DNA of 64,000 nucleotides from Mycobacterium sp. GA-0227b (lineage in GTDB: Bacteria; Actinomycetota; Actinomycetes; Mycobacteriales; Mycobacteriaceae): contig NZ_LQIK01000029.1 of assembly GCF_001499855.1 (NCBI RefSeq), positions 310,001 through 374,000 of the forward strand. Direction: 5' to 3'. Position 1 is the first letter of the stretch. The number at the start of each line of letters is the position of its first letter. A program made the translations under genes and the position numbers. The notes below the pieces were generated by a model. It did not search any database and was not told the origin of the DNA. It saw only the letters and a list, made by a program, of their open reading frames with translations. Below, piece by piece: positions 60,897-64,000 of the stretch.

Positions 60897-62132
60897 ATGC
60901 CGTCGCGCGCGCGCTCGTCGCTGTTGATCACGGTGACGGGCCGAGACCGACCAGGTGTCACGTCGGCCCTGTTCGAGGTGTTGTCGCGGCATCAGGTCGA
61001 GTTGCTCAACGTCGAGCAGGTCGTGATCCGCGGGCGGCTGACACTGGGCGTGCTGGTCGCCGGCCCCGCCGAGGTGGCCGGCGGTGCCGAGCTGCGCGAT
61101 GCGGTGACGACGGCGATCCACGACGTCGGGCTGGACGTCACGATCGAGCGCAGTGACGCCGAACCCGTCCTACGCGAACCCTCCACACACACCATCGTCG
61201 TGCTCGGCCGTCCCATCACGGCCGAGGCATTCGGTGTGGTCGCCCGTGAGCTTGCCAGGCTGAAGGTCAACATCGACTTCATCCGCGGCGTATCCGATTA
61301 CCCGGTGACGGGATTGGAGCTGCGCGTGTCGGTGTCCGGCCAAGCGGTCTACGAAGAGCTTCAGCAGGCGCTGGCACAGGTCGCGGTCACCGAGGAAATC
61401 GACATCGCGCTCGAGGACTACAGCCTGACGCGACGGGCCAAGCGACTCATCGTATTCGACGTCGACTCGACCCTGATCCAGGGCGAGGTGATCGAGATGT
61501 TGGCCGCTCGCGTCGGCGCGGAGGCCGCCGTCGCCGAGGTCACCGAAGCCGCCATGCGTGGCGAACTCGACTTCGCCGAATCGCTGCACCGGCGAGTGGC
61601 GACGCTGGCGGACCTGCCCGCGACGGTGCTCGACGACGTCGCCGAACAGATCGAGTTGACCCCCGGAGCCCGGACCACGGTGCGCACACTGCGGCGGTTG
61701 GGATATCACTGCGGCATCGTGTCGGGCGGCTTCCGTCAGGTCATCGAACCGCTCGCACACGAGCTGATGATGGATTTCGTCGCGGCCAACGAACTCGAGA
61801 TCATCGACGGCAAGCTGACCGGGCGGGTCATCGGGCCCGTCATCGACCGGGCCGGAAAAGCCAAGGCGCTCCGCGATTTCGCCCAACAAGCCGGCGTGCC
61901 GATGGAGCAGACGGTGGCCGTCGGCGACGGCGCCAACGACATCGACATGCTCGCCGCCGCGGGTCTCGGTGTGGCCTTCAACGCCAAGCCGGCGTTGCGG
62001 GAGGTCGCCGACACCTCGCTGAGCCATCCGTACCTGGACACCGTCCTGTTCATCCTCGGTATCACCCGCGGCGAGATCGAGGCCGCCGACGCCCTCGACG
62101 GACTGGTGCGCCGGGTCGACATCCCGGACTGA
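60897..62132 (+). CDS. serB2: Phosphoserine phosphatase SerB2
   Basis: 411 aa. Two N-terminal ACT domains (about 8-80 and 98-165) that sense serine precede a HAD phosphatase. The nucleophile is Asp188 in VFDVDSTL with Asp190 as acid-base. The later SGGFRQV and VGDGANDIDML motifs are complete. It makes L-serine from phosphoserine. A GTG at 60891 is an alternative start. It follows ctaD by 25 nt and corresponds to Rv3042c. Confidence 0.95.
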   Translation: MPSRARSSLLITVTGRDRPGVTSALFEVLSRHQVELLNVEQVVIRGRLTLGVLVAGPAEVAGGAELRDAVTTAIHDVGLDVTIERSDAEPVLREPSTHTIVVLGRPITAEAFGVVARELARLKVNIDFIRGVSDYPVTGLELRVSVSGQAVYEELQQALAQVAVTEEIDIALEDYSLTRRAKRLIVFDVDSTLIQGEVIEMLAARVGAEAAVAEVTEAAMRGELDFAESLHRRVATLADLPATVLDDVAEQIELTPGARTTVRTLRRLGYHCGIVSGGFRQVIEPLAHELMMDFVAANELEIIDGKLTGRVIGPVIDRAGKAKALRDFAQQAGVPMEQTVAVGDGANDIDMLAAAGLGVAFNAKPALREVADTSLSHPYLDTVLFILGITRGEIEAADALDGLVRRVDIPD

Positions 62133-62140
62133 CATCTCGC

Positions 62141-62195
62141 GCGAGCGACCGCAAAATGCCAACTTTTCGCGGCGTGTCACGTGCAGACACGGTCG
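62141..62195. terminator. Nested hairpin of the intergenic repeat family
   Basis: CGACCG (62146-62151) pairs with CGGTCG (62190-62195), and CGTGTC (62173-62178) with GACACG (62186-62191, alternative to the outer pairing). Between the convergent serB2 and pdxR-like genes. Very similar to 5071-5153, including the trailing CGTCCCC.GCTTGCG.GTGGGCCC run to about 62219. Confidence 0.65.
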
Positions 62196-62229
62196 TCCCC
62201 AGCTTGCGCGTGGGCCCACGCGGCGGTTA

Positions 62230-63672
62230 CTAGACCACCACGGTCGTCGGCTCCGGGGCGGACAGCCCGGTGACGCTGTGCCAGGACCGCGCCAGCAGTT
62301 CCACCGCCTCACTCAATTGCTCTTCGGGCAGCGCGTACGGCACTCGGACGAACCGCTCGAGCGTGCCGTCCACCCCGAACCGCGGCCCGGCGGGCAGGTC
62401 GAGGCCGAGCCGGGAGGCGGCGGCCGACAGCGCGGTGCTCATCGGCGCGGGTAGCCGCACCCACAACGACATGCCACCCGCTCCCGGGCCGGGTTGCCAG
62501 TCGGGCAGGTGCTGGCTCAGCAGCTTCTGCAGATGGGCGCGACGGCTGCGCAGGATTGCGCGTCGCTCCGGCAGCACATCGTCGTGTCGAGCGAGAAGCC
62601 TTGCGGCAGCGCATTGTTCGAGTACCGCCGTACCCATGTCGACCGACGGCCGGAGCGCGGCAAGGGTGGCGATCGTCGCGCGCTCCGCGCGGATCCAGCC
62701 GACCCGCAGCCCACCCCAGAACGACTTCGACATCGAACCGACGGTGAGCACCAGATCACGACGCGAAGCCATCTCGGCCGCGATCGGCCCCGGCACCGGC
62801 TCGTCCAGCCACATGTCGAGGATGGTCTCGTCGATGACCGTGCGGGTGCGGGTCTCGGCGATGATGCGCGCCAACCGTTTCCGGTCCGCCGCGGGCATGG
62901 TCAACCCGGTGGGGTTCTGGTTGTCCGGAATCAGATACGCCAGGCTCGGCGACAACTGCTGCAGCGCGCTCTGCAACGCGTCGAGGTCCCAGCCGGTTTC
63001 GGTCATCGCGACGGGGACCGGCCGTGCTCCGGCGGTCATCATCGACGACAGCGCACCGTGATAGGTGGGCTGCTCGACGAGCACGCGATCGCCCGGTTGA
63101 ACATAGGTGGTCAGGATCAGCCCGATGGCGTGCAGCGCGCCCGTCGTCACCATGATCTCGTCCGGTTCGGTCAAAAGACCGCGCTCGCAGTATCTTTCGG
63201 CGATAGCCTGGCGCAGCGCGGTGACGCCGACGAGTTCGTGTCCCGGCGCGTGCAGATACGGCGTGACGTCGTGGGTGGCCTCGGCGAACGCCTCCATCAC
63301 CGCGGCGGCGGGGGCGGACAGCGCCGCGGCGGCCAAGCTCACCGCCGGCGGGGTGGGCTCGGCGCGCGCCGCCGGTGCGACGGGTAACGCGGTCGTGCTG
63401 CGCGCTCCGCGACGGGCGATGAGGTAGCCGTCCTCGCGCAGTTGCGTATAGGCGCCGGTGACGGTCGTGCGCGATACCCGCAGCACGTCGGCGAGCGCGC
63501 GTTCGCTGGGCAGTCGCGCACCCACGGGCACGCGTCCGTCGACGATGAGCAATCGGATCGCATCGGCCAAACCCCGATAGGCCGGACCGCTCCGACTGGA
63601 GGTCCGCCAGTTACCCAGCTCGCGTACCAAGAGGTCCACATCGAGCGCACGTGCCGGGATTTCGACGGTCAT
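62230..63672 (-). CDS. MocR/PdxR-type regulator (GntR HTH fused to aminotransferase fold)
   Basis: 480 aa. The winged HTH of GntR type covers about 28-95 (RLPSERALADVLRVSRTTVTGAYTQLREDGYL). The aminotransferase-like domain follows with DNQNPTG, the Asp of DETILD, and the PLP-Lys in SMSKSFWGGLR. Such regulators sense pyridoxal phosphate or amines. Three GCCAGT/ACTGGC half-sites lie directly upstream. It is divergent from a small 51-aa gene. Confidence 0.88.
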   Translation of the reverse strand: MTVEIPARALDVDLLVRELGNWRTSSRSGPAYRGLADAIRLLIVDGRVPVGARLPSERALADVLRVSRTTVTGAYTQLREDGYLIARRGARSTTALPVAPAARAEPTPPAVSLAAAALSAPAAAVMEAFAEATHDVTPYLHAPGHELVGVTALRQAIAERYCERGLLTEPDEIMVTTGALHAIGLILTTYVQPGDRVLVEQPTYHGALSSMMTAGARPVPVAMTETGWDLDALQSALQQLSPSLAYLIPDNQNPTGLTMPAADRKRLARIIAETRTRTVIDETILDMWLDEPVPGPIAAEMASRRDLVLTVGSMSKSFWGGLRVGWIRAERATIATLAALRPSVDMGTAVLEQCAAARLLARHDDVLPERRAILRSRRAHLQKLLSQHLPDWQPGPGAGGMSLWVRLPAPMSTALSAAASRLGLDLPAGPRFGVDGTLERFVRVPYALPEEQLSEAVELLARSWHSVTGLSAPEPTTVVV

Positions 63673-63677
63673 TACAG

Positions 63678-63716
63678 GCCAGTATGGACGAACTGGCTAT
63701 TGAAGAGCAAGCCAGT
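63678..63716. promoter_or_regulatory. Operator half-sites of the MocR-type regulator
   Basis: GCCAGT (63678-63683) and ACTGGC (63692-63697) form an inverted repeat, and GCCAGT recurs at 63711-63716. Mixed direct and inverted repeats are typical of MocR-type binding sites. The gene starts 6 nt away. Confidence 0.6.
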
Positions 63717-63736
63717 CACCGCGGACGATGGGGGCC

Positions 63737-63892
63737 ATGAGGACAAACTGGATCTCTCGGATGAGCCGGCGTCTCGCGAGGCACTTCACCTGGCACCCGC
63801 CGATCGCGTACACCGACTACCAGGACCGCGACGCCGAGCGGATGGCCCGTGAACTCGAGTTGATCCGGTTGCGCTTCCCGCACCATGCGTAG
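63737..63892 (+). CDS. Small 51-aa basic protein
   Basis: ATG at 63737 to TAG at 63892. The product is rich in Arg and begins MRTNWISRMSRRLARHF, then has an aromatic IAYTDYQDRD centre and an amphipathic ELELIRLRF helix. GGGGG lies before the ATG, a weak ribosome site. It is divergent from the MocR-type regulator and may be its target. No family was recognised. Confidence 0.5.
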   Translation: MRTNWISRMSRRLARHFTWHPPIAYTDYQDRDAERMARELELIRLRFPHHA

Positions 63893-63972
63893 CGGGGTTT
63901 CGTCGTGCAGGCGGTCGGCTTGGGTGCGCGAACACCCGCCGGGCGAGCACGAGCGCACCGTAATCGCCTGAC

Positions 63973-64000
63973 TACGATGAGCGGGTGCCCGCCACCGAAG
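63973..64000 (+). CDS. Start of a further gene, leaderless (partial)
   Basis: A TACGAT -10 box (63973-63978) is followed 6 nt later by GTG at 63985, reading VPATE before the window ends. In M. tuberculosis an ABC-transporter ATPase gene lies near this place, but five codons are not enough for a call. Confidence 0.35.

Overview
The window is high-GC actinobacterial DNA and looks like the chromosome of a rapid-growing mycobacterium (Mycolicibacterium type). The reasons are an mce gene end, F420-dependent luciferase-like enzymes, a FecB/CtaD/SerB2 neighbourhood, and a class Ib ribonucleotide reductase split as nrdHIE ... nrdF2. From about 26.7 kb to the right end, the gene order recalls, inverted, the M. 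tuberculosis Rv3063-Rv3042c block (cstA, ligB, cyp136, TetR, SDR, dinB2, TetR, FMN reductase, nrdHIE, TetR, monooxygenase, nrdF2, adhC, fecB, ctaD, serB2). That comparison is from memory. No rRNA, tRNA, insertion sequence, prophage or CRISPR array was seen.

Layout. 1-681 is the end of an MCE-family gene, followed by an alpha/beta hydrolase on the other strand. 1673-26659 is a compact catabolic island: thiolase-like protein, molybdopterin oxidoreductase, CaiB-type CoA-transferase, two aldehyde dehydrogenases, TetR regulator, two P450s, SDR, acyl-CoA synthetase, thioesterase, isochorismatase-fold protein, Rieske oxygenase, diiron desaturase-like protein, flavin monooxygenase, hydrolase, kinase-fold protein, SnoaL-like protein, two F420-type oxidoreductases and an acyl-CoA carboxylase subunit. 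26669-41347 carries ybdD-cstA, ligB, a sulfite-oxidase-like membrane protein, lipid-type SDRs, an APH-fold kinase, a TauE exporter, a stand-alone LeuA-type regulatory domain behind a leader-peptide attenuator, a CYP136-like P450, an AAA ATPase and dinB2. 41406-54596 holds the nrd genes with an inserted glycosyltransferase and a methyltransferase/SufR-like/cupin module. 54923-64000 holds small exported proteins, adhC, fecB, ctaD, serB2 and a PdxR-like regulator.

Main result. Seven copies of one inverted repeat (consensus TACTGTAA-N3-TTACAGTA) sit in front of every transcription unit of the 25-kb island except the diiron gene, which has its own perfect 24-bp palindrome. One copy precedes the P450-TetR operon, so the TetR at 8028-8669 is the best candidate for an autoregulated master repressor of the whole island. 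The enzyme set (hydroxylation, alcohol to ketone, Baeyer-Villiger-type chemistry, ester hydrolysis, aldehyde oxidation, CoA activation, thiolysis) suggests stepwise breakdown of a hydrophobic, probably alicyclic or isoprenoid compound. The substrate cannot be read from the sequence, and no acyl-CoA dehydrogenase or enoyl-CoA hydratase is present. Several island enzymes lack textbook catalytic residues (thiolase His to Glu, isochorismatase-fold Asp/Lys/Cys all changed, monooxygenase His to Phe).
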